Shown: positions 20,940 to 33,419, counted from the first letter of the stretch. The stretch is 64,000 nt of DNA from Pomphorhynchus laevis (GCA_012934845.2 WNNJ02001660.1:124001-188000), one strand, 5' to 3'. Program-made: numbers and translations. Notes: a model not told the origin generated them from the letters alone.

Positions 20940-23900
20940 TGAATTAAATTGATAGTAAAGAGCTTTTAATATTAATACTTTTATTAATATTTTCAATATT
21001 AATAAAAATATTTTTGAATACAATAAACTAAACGAAGAACTCATTTATAAATAATTTGTAAATAATTATCTGTAATAATTAAGTTGTACTAAATTGAAAT
21101 CGAGGTGACATCGCAGAGTGTTTACAAATTGGCTTGAAGTTATTAATTTTGCTTTTAATTTTAAAATCAAAATTACTAATTACTAATTATTAGCAAAAAC
21201 ATTAATTATCTGATTTATAAAATTGTAATATACATAGTTTAAATTTATGGTACACGTACAAAACTTTGAAATTTGTACTTAACTTACAATAAAGTAATGA
21301 AATAGCAAGTTTTCAAATTTCAACATTTTCCAAATTATAATTATTAATTTTTTTTATTTTTAACAGTAAATTAAAGTGTTGAACATGTTTTTAAATTCAA
21401 AGTTTAAAGAAATATTTTACTTAATTCACATTTTACAAGCCTCTAAACGCCAATGAATTATTCACGTGATTAAAATATTGTTTATTTCATGATGGAAGCG
21501 AACACGAATCGATTAAAATAATTTGACGATCAAAAGAAGATACGCCGATAGCCGCTATAATGGTTTAATATTGCAACATTACAAAACCGCATTGCATTGG
21601 TCTAATAAAAACATGAAACGGTGTTTACAATGAAAACATTAATTAAACGAACGTTCCATGGATCAAATAATACGCGATCATAGTTTTAGCTGCAAAATAA
21701 CAATCATAGAAAAACAAAGTGCCTACAGGGAACGCAATTACCGGCGGTTTTCTTTATACAAGGAAATCAATCAGGTAAAAAGAACACTATGGAATTGGGT
21801 TTCTAAAATTAATAATTACGCGCCCAATTAACTACTATCGTAGAATGATTTGGAAAGTGATTCAGTTTGCAATAATTCCAAAAGATTCCGATCATAATTC
21901 AGTAAATGGATTTCTAGATTCAAAGGAGATGACCTGCAAAATTTAAGACTCGTGAAATATTAAAAATATTTCACAAATGAAAATATTGAATTTCGAAAAT
22001 ATTGAAACAATATTTTTGATATTTTCGTAATTGGCAATGTAATAAATATAAAACTTTTGTGTACTAATTGGTTAAAAATTCGTGGACCCAAAAAATACTA
22101 AAATACGATTATTTTGATTGTTTCACATAGAAGAGTGTAATCAACAACTTATTATCAACAAAACTTTGAAATAGAAAGTAAATGGAATGTAAACTGTTAC
22201 ACACAAACTGGAAAATATTGCAACAACAAAAAATAATATCAATTAAATTTAATAACTAATTCGAATGAAATTAAAACATCAAAATTTAAAAAGACGGAAT
22301 AAGTTTAGTATTCATAACAGAGGTAATAGCCAAGTTTACCTCGATAATTTTAGAAACAATATCTGAACATATTGTTAATAGTACAAGGTTTTTATATTAT
22401 TGACAAAATAATATAAAATTGTCGCAAAATGTTAATCGCACAGAAAGGTTTAAAGGTTTGTGAAAACAATAAGATACAGAGTAAAGAGAGGGAAACCTTG
22501 CTGCTGCCAGTAACAGGATAGAACCTCCGAACATCATTGTAACTTTATCAAAATAACAATTTATAAACGATTATTTACACGGTTATGTTGAATTTCGATT
22601 TTTTGAAACACCATATTTTTGATATTTTTGTATTAAACTTTAAGTACTAATTTGTTAAACTTAAGAGGACATGACATTGTGAACTATCTTATCTTAAGAG
22701 ATACTGAAGGAAAAGAGGAGTTATATCAAGTGCTATGAAAATACCATCAAATGAATCGAAAAAAGTGCAGATAAACGGTTACAGAGAAAACTGTGACCGT
22801 TTGTGACGACGCCTTGGCTATCTGAAAGAGAACTCTGGTTTGTCGCCCAAAATCTCGATGTCTGGAGTAGTTTGATTCGTGTACTGCCTCCACGACCCGA
22901 CACCCGGACCAGTGGTTGACAGGAAAAAAATTTTTCTTATTAATAAATTGTAATCAGTAATCTGATTACTGATGCAAAACAGACTGAGATTTTTGTTAAT
23001 CTTTCTGACAAGTTTCGTCAGAAAGATTAAATGAACCACATAATGCAAAGAAAAAATAAATTGTTGTTGAGAAAACTTTGTACAGCGAGCAAACTCTTTT
23101 GTTTTTAATATCTCTTCGAACGAAGGCATTGGGTGTAGAAAATATATAATTATCCAATCACAAATATTGTGTATTATACGAAAATTTTTAGGAAAGGTTT
23201 GCTCGAACACTCCCCAATCTGGAAATAGAGTAAGTAACCCAATTTATAGATTGGGAAGGTGAATATTTTTAGTTAGAGCATTGAGGAATGTTAGAGTCGA
23301 CAATGTGATTTTTATAACATATTGAAATAATAGTGCAGGTTTGCTTAGAAAGGAAGTATTTTAATTTGGTCAAATTTACATTATATACAACATAAAAAGT
23401 GAATAGTAACTTTGAAGTAAACCACTCCGAACTCTTAAAAATGAGAAACTGCTCTATACGTCAATGACAATAGGTTATTCAAGAGTGTCTAATTATATTT
23501 CGATTGTCTCTACAGTAAGAAACCATTTAAGTTGTCAAAATTTTGTACTTATGGTTCAAAATTAAATTCTGTAAGCTAATTAAGTTAAGATCAACGACTA
23601 TCCTGCATCGCCGTTGTCATTTAGACGCATTTTACATGTTCGTTATTTCGTATGTAATGAAATGTTTTTATTAATATTGAGTTGTTTTTAAAATTGAATG
23701 ATTTAAATAACCAGCAACCCGACAAATGTTCTTTATATCTTGGAAATTATTCATTTGTTTTACTCTATTGTTTAAAAATAATTCCAGTTGATTTTTAAGC
23801 AGACAGTTTTGATTTAAAATTATGTGCGCTGCTTAGGTTAAGATCAACGACAATCGAGTAAAATCGAGTTCTTACAATCTTTTAGTATCATATTATAATG

Positions 23901-24169
23901 TTATTTTTGATTTATGATAGAGGGGGTTAACATAATTAGTAAATTCCATCAAGTTCATATTAAGATAATAAGATATTAATTTCAGTTGATGAAAATTTTC
24001 GAGATACATTTTGCTCATAAGCTCGTAAACCCATAAGGACAAAAATGTTTCAATACTAAATTCAATTTTTGATGAAGGATACCATTAAATCTAGAATTAA
24101 TTTTATATTTTTAAGAATCATTGAAGTATTTTATCATTGAAATTTTGATGACTATATTATTTTGAAATC
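20940..24169. other. Intergenic sequence with unidentified traces
   Basis: No gene is supported. A hairpin (AACGGT...ACCGTT, 22774-22801) lies next to a less A+T-rich patch (22800-22920) inside a 130-codon minus-strand frame (22818-23210). Neither that frame nor the others there give a recognisable protein, although the patch looks like an old repeat end. The remainder is A+T-rich. Confidence 0.4.
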
Positions 24170-24500
24170 ATATCTGATTTTAAATTAAATCTGCGTTGGT
24201 AGGGGAAGGTGCTACCTTCATTTTGAAAACCTACCTATTTTGAAATTATTTATTATTTCAAATCAGTCGTCTATAGTTTGTTTCCTAATTTTAAGTTGAT
24301 ATACATGTGCAGTCATTGTTACTATTAAAATTTTGATTATTTTTATTCTACACTTTACTTTAATCTTATCTATAAGTCACCAGCAATACGCTACATTTCA
24401 GTATTGGTGAATCTTATCAGCTACTGATTCAATATCTACGTTTCACTTTTCGGTCCTTTTAATGTTGGCTGACGATCACTCGACTCGTCTACTTTTATTG
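24170..24500 (-). repeat. Dispersed ~320-bp repeat containing a hammerhead, minus copy
   Basis: Reverse complement matches 54480-54800 over nearly its whole length: 'CGAGTCGAGTGAT', 'GACCGAAA', the ribozyme, a block with 'CAATGACTG', 'TTAGGAAACAAACTATAGACG', then 'GAAGGTAGCACCTTCCCC' and 'CCAACGCAGATTTAA'. No coding capacity. Size and lack of an ORF suggest a SINE-like or retrozyme-like element. Confidence 0.65.
24381..24426 (-). ncRNA. Type I hammerhead ribozyme, mutated core
   Basis: Minus strand: stem I CAGTAG pairs with TTGCTG (two wobbles); core CTGATAA; stem II region GATTCACCAATACT; GAAA; stem III ATG, loop TAG, CGT; cleavage triplet GTA. The core A in place of the invariant G of CTGATGA, and a mismatch in stem II, should make it inactive. 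Stems I and III are kept by base changes that preserve pairing relative to the 54.5-kb copy. Confidence 0.6.
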
Positions 24501-25030
24501 GCAATTAAATTGAGTGAAAGACGTTCGTCTTACAGTGTATACTTCTTTTTCATTACTTGAACACTAATCTGTATGCTTTAATTTTGTCTTAAAAAGACCT
24601 TAATTATTATTAATGTATATTTTTATCAAATTTGAAAATTTTTATTTTTTATATTTTGGCATAATTTTGTTTACAATTTATTCGCAGTTCGTGTGGTTTC
24701 CATGCTCGGCACACTTATGTATTCATTTATAGTCGCATATTATCAATTTATTTAAAGAGATATTTTATATTAATACAATTATATTTATATAAAATATATA
24801 TAAAAATATTTATATTAATATATTTCAGTGTCATCAGATAATTCTAACTTTCATGTTTCTTGAATAGCGTATAACGAACAAATATATTGCCAGAAATATT
24901 TCTGATGTGACATACTAATTAAAACATTGTTAATTTAAATTTTGTTGAGATATTTCCGGACCTCTTCGACTAACTTGTATTTTAGCTGGCTACATAATAG
25001 CTTCAGCTATTAGGTCGCATTACGACAGAA

Positions 25031-25195
25031 AGCATGCTGTCCAGACAACTCCACAGGGCGGGACTCATCAGTGGACGTCCCTGTATCATCGTTGATTATC
25101 GTCAATATAATGCATGCTGAGGGACGAAACTACGAAGATACAGGGACATCCACTGATGAGTCCCGCCCTGTGGAGTTGTCTAGACAGCATGCTTT
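25031..25195. repeat. Large palindrome with ~60-bp arms
   Basis: Left arm from 'AAGCATGCTGTCCAGACAAC' (about 25031-25091) and right arm ending 'GTTGTCTAGACAGCATGCTT' (about 25134-25192) are inverted copies with about three mismatches; the spacer is about 42 bases. It sits exactly at the 5' break of LINE A copy 1. The right arm has 'CTGATGAGTCCC' and the spacer 'GGGACGAAAC', hammerhead boxes in reversed order. Confidence 0.75.
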
Positions 25196-27330
25196 TTGAC
25201 ATGATACCTGGGGACTTCAACTACAGAACTCGTCGTTGGATCAGCACAACACTTCGCAGAGCTAGGAACGGTTATCTCATTCACAAGCCACCGTCCCCAC
25301 CTTTCATTGCACATCAACTAATTCTATCCTCGACATTTTACTGCTTCACTCGAGTTAATTGCTTAAACCCCTCTGCACGGAGCAATCGCGGCAGCAATTA
25401 TCCACCTCTCATGACCTAATTTGTTGGAGGATTGATGAGGATATGTTGCTTCAAATGAGGTTTTAATTTGATCTGATCAGGGTGGCTTTCTTTAAGGCGG
25501 CTTTTCGTAAGCTTCCACGATTCTATCGACTACCTATAAAGGTCGTATATACAATCCCGATCCGACGAAACTCAAGGTCCTAGCGAAATTACTTAACCAC
25601 CTTAATCTCTATGCTTCCGCCAGACAGCCCTCTCGGATGAATACTGGAGCACTATATATAGGTTCCAGCTGGATAGGGACAGGGCGAACATTGCTCGCCT
25701 TAACACTTCTCAGTTTTCCTTTTGGAAGATTTTCAAGAAGAAAAAGTTTGTTTATTAGAAGGATACGGCATTGGGTTGGATAGGTAATGTAGGCCTTGGA
25801 AAAGTTTTAGAGGAGTCACTATCCTTACACAACTACGGATCCACGCAATCACCTCAACAAATCCCGCCTTGGGGTAACTTCAGGAGTAGGGATATATTTG
25901 TTACAGATATTCTAAACTCTCGGGGTCCACTTGACGGCACCTCCAAATCCTTCGCTCCACTCTCTTCTCGGGTCTGTCAGCTTTTGACTGCCGAACAAAG
26001 AAAAGAGGTCGCCGTCACAATGCTTCTTGCCTACCTATACGATGAAGCAGGCATCAATATAAGAAACAGAGCTTTTATTCCTAAGGTTAAATCGCGCTCA
26101 TGTTCTAAAGATCTGCGACCCATCTCGATTCAAAATGACCTCGTGCGATTTACAAAAAAGCGTTTGAGCGAAAATCCGCGACCATTCAAGTAGGCGTAAT
26201 TTGATCCCTCCAGGTTTTAATGGGTTCGTCAAAGGTTGCTCGGTCCAATCAGCAGTTGGTGAGATGGAGCCGTTTTGTCTGGAGAATAGCAATCGTCTAG
26301 TTGTGGCGGTTTCCTTGACTTTTCTGCTGTATTTGACCGCATCTCCATTCCCTTTTTGATCTCTTCTATCAGGTACATCAGGTTGCCTGCGAGAATTGTG
26401 AACAGGGTAAAGAACCTGATGTACACCAAGCGATTTTATTATGAAGACGACGCTGATGCGCGTCAGTTATACCCTATTACGGGGTGTCTCAAGAATCCTA
26501 ACCATCTCCTATCTTATATCTTGCTGCTTCAATAAACTATTCAAAGCATTAACACGCAAACAAGGTTTAGTGGTGTATGCTGATGACACCACAGCTCTGT
26601 TCACTGGACATAGGTGCAAAGACGTAGTCTCTGACATCAGCCGCTTCGTTTTAAGATTAAAATACCAATTACCTAAATCCAATCTTATTTTGAACTCCGC
26701 TAAATCGCAGGTGGTAGCCTTTCATGGTACCCCTGCTACAAAGCCAAAACTTGAGGGATTAGCACTCTATGCGCTCTCCTCCATATTTGCCTCTGAATCC
26801 ATCCCCACCTTCACAAGTCGAGTAAAATACCTGGGGTTCACCGCTACGGTGAACTGGTCGGCAAAAGCTGACCTGGATACACTCATACGTATCCTAAAAA
26901 AAGCTAGGTGGGCACTGAAACCGGCTCAGCATCTGTCGTTGCAAGAGCAAACCCAGGCGCGCCGTGGGGCCACTTTAGCTATCTCGGGATTAGTCTTCTT
27001 TTCGAGAGAACGTCCCCCAGAGCAAAGGCTAAGGTTTCTTAAGCTCTTCGTCTCTCGTCTATCCAGCATAGTACGCGCCGATAGGATTCTCCGGAGGGGG
27101 GTGAAAGACCCCGGGTGGATCAGTCGGAATGTGGCGTGTTAGATCGGTTGGGGGTGCTTAGATCCTCCTTGTAGCTGAGGCAAAAGTAGGAAGACTGTTA
27201 AATGAAGTGATTTGATGATTTACTTAAGACCGAAGATTATTTGTTGGTTGCCTCTTATCTGACCATTTGTAACTGTTTTTTGTTTTCTCTTTTTAGTGTA
27301 TTTAAGAAATTCTTTATTATTAAATTGAAA
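25196..27330 (+). mobile_element. LINE A copy 1, 5'-truncated
   Basis: Begins in the endonuclease domain ('DMIPGDFNYRTRRWIST', 25199-25249) and runs through RT to the 3' end. The frame is broken several times. The 3' end is 'TTAAGAAATTCTTTATTATT', the same short tail found after copies 2, 3 and 5. Endonuclease and RT belong to an APE-type non-LTR element of the jockey/CR1/R1 group; I do not assign the clade. Confidence 0.7.
26441..27142 (+). pseudogene. LINE A reverse transcriptase, C-terminal half
   Basis: Longest open RT frame of the family (233 codons). It has 'VVYADDTTALFTG' (motif C, catalytic DD), 'SDISRFVLRLKYQLPKSNL', 'LNSAKSQVVAFHG' (motif D/E region), and 'FTSRVKYLGFTATVNW'. Motifs A and B lie upstream in broken frames (26270-26520). 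The enzyme would copy LINE RNA at a nicked target; this copy cannot, because the 5' half is missing. Confidence 0.7.
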
Positions 27331-28077
27331 TAGCTATTTGTTAGTTTGCTATCAGAGAATAAACATGCAAGGATGCATGTTGGAGCTTCAAAAGATTCAA
27401 AAAATGCACAAAAATTCCTGCAACAAAGAAGTTGGAACAGGCGAAATTAATGGTAAAACTTCGGCTTCCGCAGCAGACAAGGTCATAATATTTCTGTTTG
27501 TTCTCTGGGTGATGGGTACTCCCCTCAACCCCCAAACTAAATAATCTAGCGATTGTCACGCTGACTCAGCCATAGGCGAGAAACAACCTGTTGAGAATCT
27601 TTCTAAAAATTTGCTGCAAAATACGAAAATCGAATCATATTTCATTCAGTAAGATTTTTCGAATCAGAGATTAAGATCTCATTTGTATCACCAGATCTTC
27701 TTGATGAGTATGTTGCTTTCTTCTATGAAAATTTTAAAGACCACGGAACAATAAATGTTATACCTGTCATGGTATCTTTAAAAATTTCGAATTTACCAAC
27801 CTACCTAGATGATGAAGTTGTCGCAGGCTTAAAGTCTAAATTCAAACTCTCTACTCCACGTCGACTCACAGGGAAGAGTGGACATCCCTTACCGAAAGGT
27901 GTCGGCTCTGCTCCAATTGTTCATGCCGAAATTCTGGCTAAGTATAACCCAAACCCCTTTTTGGGGTTTAATCTAAAGTTCAAAGTTATATCAATGGATA
28001 ATTTTACTTAACCACACTGCAACCAATGCCACGCTTGGGGGACTTGTCCTCTAGCTGCTCCTTACCCGAGAGCTGTG
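27205..28077 (+). repeat. Left arm of an 873-bp inverted repeat
   Basis: Inverted copy at 30035-30908. The arm covers the 3' UTR of LINE A copy 1 and the first part of ORF1 of copy 2. In the 300 bases compared in detail I found about six differences, and the 68-codon frame at 27338-27544 is identical in both arms. The loop is about 1.96 kb. Confidence 0.85.
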
Positions 28078-29995
28078 GTAAATGTGGCTTGGACCATAGT
28101 CTTGAGTCGGGGGGGGGGAAGATGCACCTCTCCCCTCTTGTGCTCTAATTGTGGGGATGTCCACCTGGCCTGATCACGCAAGTGTCCTGAATTTAAAGCT
28201 TACAAAAATTCTTTCTCATTTAACAATAGACAGATTTCCGCAAAAAAAGACAATTCTTTTTTCAATGTTACCGCGAGAATGTCTGATACAGAGCTTTTGA
28301 GAATCAATGATAGCAAGATTCACGCAGCTTTCAAACGTATGATGGACCTGTTCTCGGCCTTGGCTACGGCATTTTACGCAACTCCTCAAATTACAAAGGA
28401 AGCAATTCCAGAATCCAAGAAAAGGGGGGCCTCGGCTCACGCCGTCCCCTCATAAAGATTGGAAAGCTTCTAAAGGAAAAAGGCCTCCATTGGAATTGAA
28501 GAAAATGCCTGTGGGAAAGTGCCCACACTAGATGGCGCTAGTGGTGGAGGGGGTATCCCTTCCACCTCTAGCTTCATTTAGGGTTGAGGCAATCCCACCC
28601 CGCTGACCTAACACAATGCAGAGTACTCGTGAGCCTTTTCAATGAATATTCTTCAGTGGAATTCGGGAAGAGCTTTTGCCCTTAGACTGCTATCTGGAAG
28701 AGATGCAGACGTTATAGTCCTTCAGGAGACGTGGTCTATTCGTCTCCCCCCAGGACATTACTCGATTCATCCCCAAGCACATTTGTTCCCACTATACACC
28801 GTACATAACCCCACCTCACTCCTCTTCATCTCAAGATCTTTTAACCCAAGTATGAATGCTCCTTAAGATAGTCCCTTCTACTAAACTATTCTTGTCCATC
28901 CCTATCTTGTTTAGTAGTTTTACTCTGTAAAAACAGTAAACGCCTCAGTCTAGCCAATGTCTACATCCATCCAGAGAAGATTCACAAGAACGTGACCTTC
29001 TGGGTCGTATATTAGGTAGCGGAAACGACATGTTATTTGGTGACTTCAACGGCAGGACTGGTTGTTGGATCAATGCAGCACTTCGCAGAGCCAGGAAAGG
29101 TTATCCTATTCACAAACCACCGCCCCTACCTTTCATTGTTCATCAATAAATTCACTCCTCGACTTATTACTGCTCCATGAGAAGTGGTTGTTAAAACCCT
29201 ACTGGACGGTGCAGTCGCGACAACTTCTGTCCACCTCTCATGACTTGATTCGTTGGTAGATAGAAGAGGATACGCTGCTTCGAAGGAGATTACAGTTTGA
29301 TCCGATTAGAGTGGCTTTCTTTCAGGCAGCTATCCAACGCTTCACCCGATGGTAATGAGAGTCTAACCAAATTTAATTCCTACCTCTCTTCGCAAGCTAC
29401 CGCGTTGCTCTTGACTACCTATAAAGGTCGTATTTACAGTCCCAATCCAACAAAACGCAATACCTTAGTGTATATGCTCCGTCTTCCCAATCTCTCTGCT
29501 TCTGACAGACTAGTTCTCTTAAAAGTATATTGTAGCACTAGATATAGGTTCCAACTGGGTAAGGATAGAGCAAGCATTGCTTCCCTTAATCCAGCCCAGT
29601 CTTCTTTTTGGAAGATATTCAATTAGGAGAAGTTTGTCTGTTGGAGGGATAGAGCATTTGGTTGGATTGGAAAAATAGGTCTTGATTAAGTTTTGGAGGA
29701 GTCACTTTCCCTACATAATTATGGAGTCACTCAATCACCTCAACCAATCCCGCCTTGGGGAGACCTTAGGAGTAGAGATCTACCTGTCACAGATATTCTT
29801 AATTCATGGGACTTCTTCCGGGCACCTCCAAATCCGTCGCTCCACTCTCTTCTCGTGTCTGTCAGCTTTTGACAGCCGATCAAAGAAGAAAAGTGGCCGT
29901 AACAATGCTATTAGGTGCCACATCTGATGTGGCCGGCATCAACATTAGTAGACGTATATTTCTAACAAAGAAAAATCCGGTCTCTCGTCCTAAAT
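27340..29995 (+). mobile_element. LINE A copy 2, 5' half (ORF1, endonuclease, start of RT)
   Basis: ORF1 traces run 27340-28560, the endonuclease begins at 28642, and the RT entry region reaches 29995, where a hairpin and an inverted segment interrupt it. ORF1 has 'MVSLKISNLPTYLDD' (27769) and, in shifted frames at 28075-28195, 'CGKCGLDH' and 'CSNCGDVHLA' with 'RKCPEF': CCHC zinc knuckles as in LINE ORF1 proteins. Many frameshifts make it inactive. Confidence 0.7.
28642..28866 (+). pseudogene. LINE A APE endonuclease, N-terminal part
   Basis: Starts 'MNILQWNSGRAFALRLLSG', then 'DADVIVLQETW', the first two motifs of apurinic/apyrimidinic-like endonucleases (the N of 'QWN' and the catalytic E of 'QET'). 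The frame breaks at 28864; later motifs ('GDFNGRTG') follow in other frames near 29040-29060. This domain would nick target DNA. Confidence 0.7.
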
Positions 29996-30026
29996 CATCA
30001 ACTTGAGCATCAGCTCAAGTTGATGA
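29995..30026. repeat. 14-bp perfect hairpin at a LINE break
   Basis: TCATCAACTTGAGC pairs with GCTCAAGTTGATGA across an ATCA loop. It marks the point where LINE A copy 2 stops and the inverted segment begins. Confidence 0.8.
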
Positions 30027-30034
30027 GCATAACC

Positions 30035-30908
30035 CACAGCTCTCGGGTAAGGAGCAGCTAGAAGACAAGTCCCCCAAGCGTGGCATTGGTTGCAGTGTGG
30101 TTAAGTAAAATTATCCATTGATATAACTTTGAACTTTAGATTAAACCCCAAAAAGGGGTTTGGGTTATACTTAGCCAGAATTTCGGCATGAACAATTGGA
30201 GCAGAGCCGACACCTTTCGGTAAGGGATGTTTACTCTTCCCTGTGAGTCGACGTAGAGTAGAGAGTTTGAATTTAAACTTTAAGCCTGCGACATCTTCAT
30301 CATCTAGGTAGGTTGGTAAATTCGAAATTTTTAAAGATACCATGACAGGTATAACATTTATTGTTCCGTGGTCTTTAAAATTTTCATAGAAGAAAGCAAC
30401 ATACTCATCAAGAAGATCTGGTGATACAAATGAGATCTTAATCTCTGATTCGAAAAATCTTACTGAATGAAATATGATTCGATTTTCGTATTTTGCAGCA
30501 AATTTTTAGAAAGATTCTCAACAGGTTGTTTCTCGCCTATGGCTGAGTCAGCGTGACAATCGCTAGATTATTTAGTTTGGGGGTTGAGGGGAGTACCCAT
30601 CACCCAGAGAACAAACAGAAATATTATGACCTTGTCTGCTGCGGAAGCCGAAGTTTTACCATTAATTTCGCCTGTTCCAACTTCTTTGTTGCAGGAATTT
30701 TTGTGCATTTTTTGAATCTTTTGAAGCTCCAACATGCATCCTTGCATGTTTATTCTCTGATAGCAAACTAACAAATAGCTATTTCAATTTAATAATAAAG
30801 AATTTCTTAAATACACTAAAAAGAGAAAACAAAAAACAGTTACAAATGGTCAGATAAGAGGCAACCAACAAATAATCTTCGGTCTTAAGTAAATCATCAA
30901 ATCACTTT
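30035..30908 (-). repeat. Right arm of the 873-bp inverted repeat
   Basis: Reverse complement of 27205-28077 with few differences. Frames at 30568-30774 and 30101-30343 (minus) repeat the left-arm ORF1 frames. Because the arm includes both the copy 1 tail and the copy 2 start, the duplication copied genomic DNA after both LINEs were in place. Confidence 0.85.
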
Positions 30909-30933
30909 ATTTACGAGTCGAGTAAAATACCTT

Positions 30934-30961
30934 CAGCCAGAGCATCAACTTGCTCTGGCTG
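30934..30961. repeat. 10-bp perfect hairpin at the other side of the inverted segment
   Basis: CAGCCAGAGC pairs with GCTCTGGCTG; the loop ATCAACTT is also found within the stem of the 29995 hairpin. LINE A RT sequence resumes right after it. Confidence 0.75.
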
Positions 30962-32165
30962 TTTTCCATGATTTTTCTGCTGCATTTGACCGCATCTCCA
31001 TTCCCTTTGATATCTATTCTCTCATGTCCCTTGGGTTGCCTGCGAGAATTGTTAACAGGGTGGAGATACAGCTGTACACCAAGCGATTCTATTATGAAGA
31101 CGACCATGATGCGCGTCAGTTCTACCCTATCACGGGTGTGCCTCAAGGATCCCCTTTTTCTTGTATCTTGTTTCATGATGCCTCCATTGAACTCTTCACA
31201 ATATTTAAACGTGAACAACGTACAGTGGTATAGGCTCTGCGAGAATTGTTAACAGGGTGGAGATACAGCTGTACACCAAGCGATTCTATTATGAAGACGA
31301 CCATGATGCGCGTCAGTTTTACCCTATCACGGGTGTGCCCCAAGGATCCCCTTTTTCTTGTATCTTGTTTCATGCTGCCTCCATTGAACTCTTCACAATA
31401 TTTAAACGTGAACAACGTATAGTGGTATAGGCTGATGATACTACAGCCCTGTTCTCTGGACGTAGGTGCAAAGACGTAGTCTCGGACATCAGCCGTTTCT
31501 TTTTAAGATTAAAAGACAAACTACCACAGTCCAATCTTATTTTAAAATCCGCGGAATTGCAGGTGGTTTTCTTTCATGGCAACCTGCAACAAAGCATAAA
31601 CTTAAGAGATTAGCACTCTCTGCACCCTCCTCTATTTTGACTAATCAACCCCTTCCTTTCTTCACGAGTTGAGTAAAATACCTTGGGTTCACCGTTAATG
31701 AGAACTGATCGGCGAAAGCCTACCTGAATAGACTCAAACGTGTCCTGAAGAGAGCTAGGTGGGCCCTGAAAACGGTCCAGAATCAGTCATTGAAAGGGAA
31801 AACTCAGGTGCGCCTATGGGGCACTTGGGCCATCTCGGGATTAGTCTTTTTATCTATATGACGTCCCCCAGAACAAAGGCTAAGGTTTCTTAAGCTGCTC
31901 ATATCTCGTTTACCCAGCACAGTCCGCCTCGATTGGACTCTTTGGGGAAGGTTGACAGACCTCGGGTGGTTTGGTCGAAATGCGGCGTGTTGGATTGGCT
32001 GTAGGTCTCAGATCCCACCGGACCTGAGGGCATAATGAGGAGAAAGAGAACAGAGAATGGGAATGAAGTTTTTCGGACATTTATTGTTTTTCTTTTTTCT
32101 TCTTTTTTGTAGTTAACTTAATCATGTATTATTTATTTATTTTTAAGAAAATCCTTATCTTATCT
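30962..32165 (+). mobile_element. LINE A copy 2, RT half and 3' end
   Basis: Resumes in RT motif A ('FDRIS' region, about 30980), passes motif B ('PQGSPFSCILF', 31139-31171) and a YADD-region frame broken by a stop (31424-31441), then the 'FTSVKYLGF' region, and ends in a 3' UTR with (TTATC)n at about 32155. Contains a tandem duplication of 197 bp. Confidence 0.7.
31040..31433 (+). repeat. 197-bp tandem duplication inside LINE A copy 2
   Basis: 31040-31236 and 31237-31433 differ at about four positions. Both begin 'CTGCGAGAATTGTTAACAGG' and end at 'GTGGTATAGGCT'. They repeat RT motif B, so the protein would be disrupted. Confidence 0.85.
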
Positions 32166-33393
32166 TATCTTAAATTAAAATAAACATTATAATCCGTTCC
32201 ATTTGGACAATTTTATGTCATCTTTTCTGGAGAAGCCAAAAAGTAACATAGGTGCTTCAAAGGTAAACTCGATAATGCAAATTTCAGCTAAAACAACTGT
32301 AATTAACGAGGAAAGTGAAGTTTTTATTCGAATTTGGTCTCAAGCATAGAGGGGGAACTCTCCCTATGCTAAAATCGATTAATTTAGTCTACATAAAACT
32401 GCTCGAACCATTTGAAAAGCAGAACATATTCAATAAGTTCTTGAGGGGATTCTCAGAACTTTACAAGGAAAGTATTATTTAACTCAATTTAATATTTCGA
32501 GGCAGAGGTGCGTATATCTTTCTGCACTTCTGACCTTGCTGTTGCGTATATGGATTACCAATATTCTATCTTTTCTGTTTAATGACGATGTACAAGCCTA
32601 GAAAGGGAATACCGCGTGACTAACCTTCGAATTATCACAGGAAGAAATGGCCTTCCTATCCCGGTAACCCTTTGTTCCACGTAAGTGAACGAGTCTGAAT
32701 GTCTTGCTAATTCCTCCTGTAACCCTTTCCTGGGACATAACTTATCATTCACATTATTAGATACTAATTCACTGACGTACTCCATTACAATAACTACCAT
32801 CAATGGGAGCATTGAGTATCAGGACGCTATCTCCCCCGTACATGTGGGGCATGTGAAACTCCCGAAGACCATTTTGGGAGGTTCGATACGCCTCTGCAAT
32901 GTTCGAATTGCGGAAGAAAGCACCCCTTATGATCGCGGAAATGTAGCGTCCTGAAAAGTTATAAAAAGCGCCATTGTGGGGCTTCCTCTAAACCCGCCAA
33001 CTTTGCTGATGCTTGTTCTTCCCATAATATAATTACTAGCAATAGAATGACGAACTAAGGCATTTTAAAGCTTATTGATGCCAGGCAGCAGGCATCTATG
33101 GAAAAAATGCAAGCATAAATTCAAGACTTACTGTCCAAGTTTAAAGAGTTACGAAATCCACCTGCAACAATTGCTAAGACTACAACTAAAAAGCCCTCAA
33201 TTCTAAGAAGCGCGATGCCTCGATGCAAAGCGTATCCTTTCTCAAATTGGCAAGGAATTATAAAGTTTGGGAAGTAACTGTCACCTCAACGGGAAATGAA
33301 GAAAATGCGTGTGGGCAAAGTGACTCTCTTTATTGTGAGCGGTTGTGGGAAGGGCAACTTTCTCGCATCTGGTTCCAACTAGGGGGAGGGCGT

Positions 33394-33419
33394 CCCTAGT
33401 TGGAACGTTCCAACTAGGG
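33394..33419. repeat. 26-bp perfect palindrome
   Basis: CCCTAGTTGGAAC followed directly by its reverse complement, with no spacer, in the ORF1/endonuclease spacer of LINE A copy 3. Partial extra copies of 'GGTTCCAACTAGGG' lie just before and after. Confidence 0.85.

Noticed and set aside
22818-23210. 130-codon minus-strand frame
   Set aside because: Composition is mixed, no domain is recognisable, and the conserved-looking patch reads in more than one frame; probably repeat sequence.
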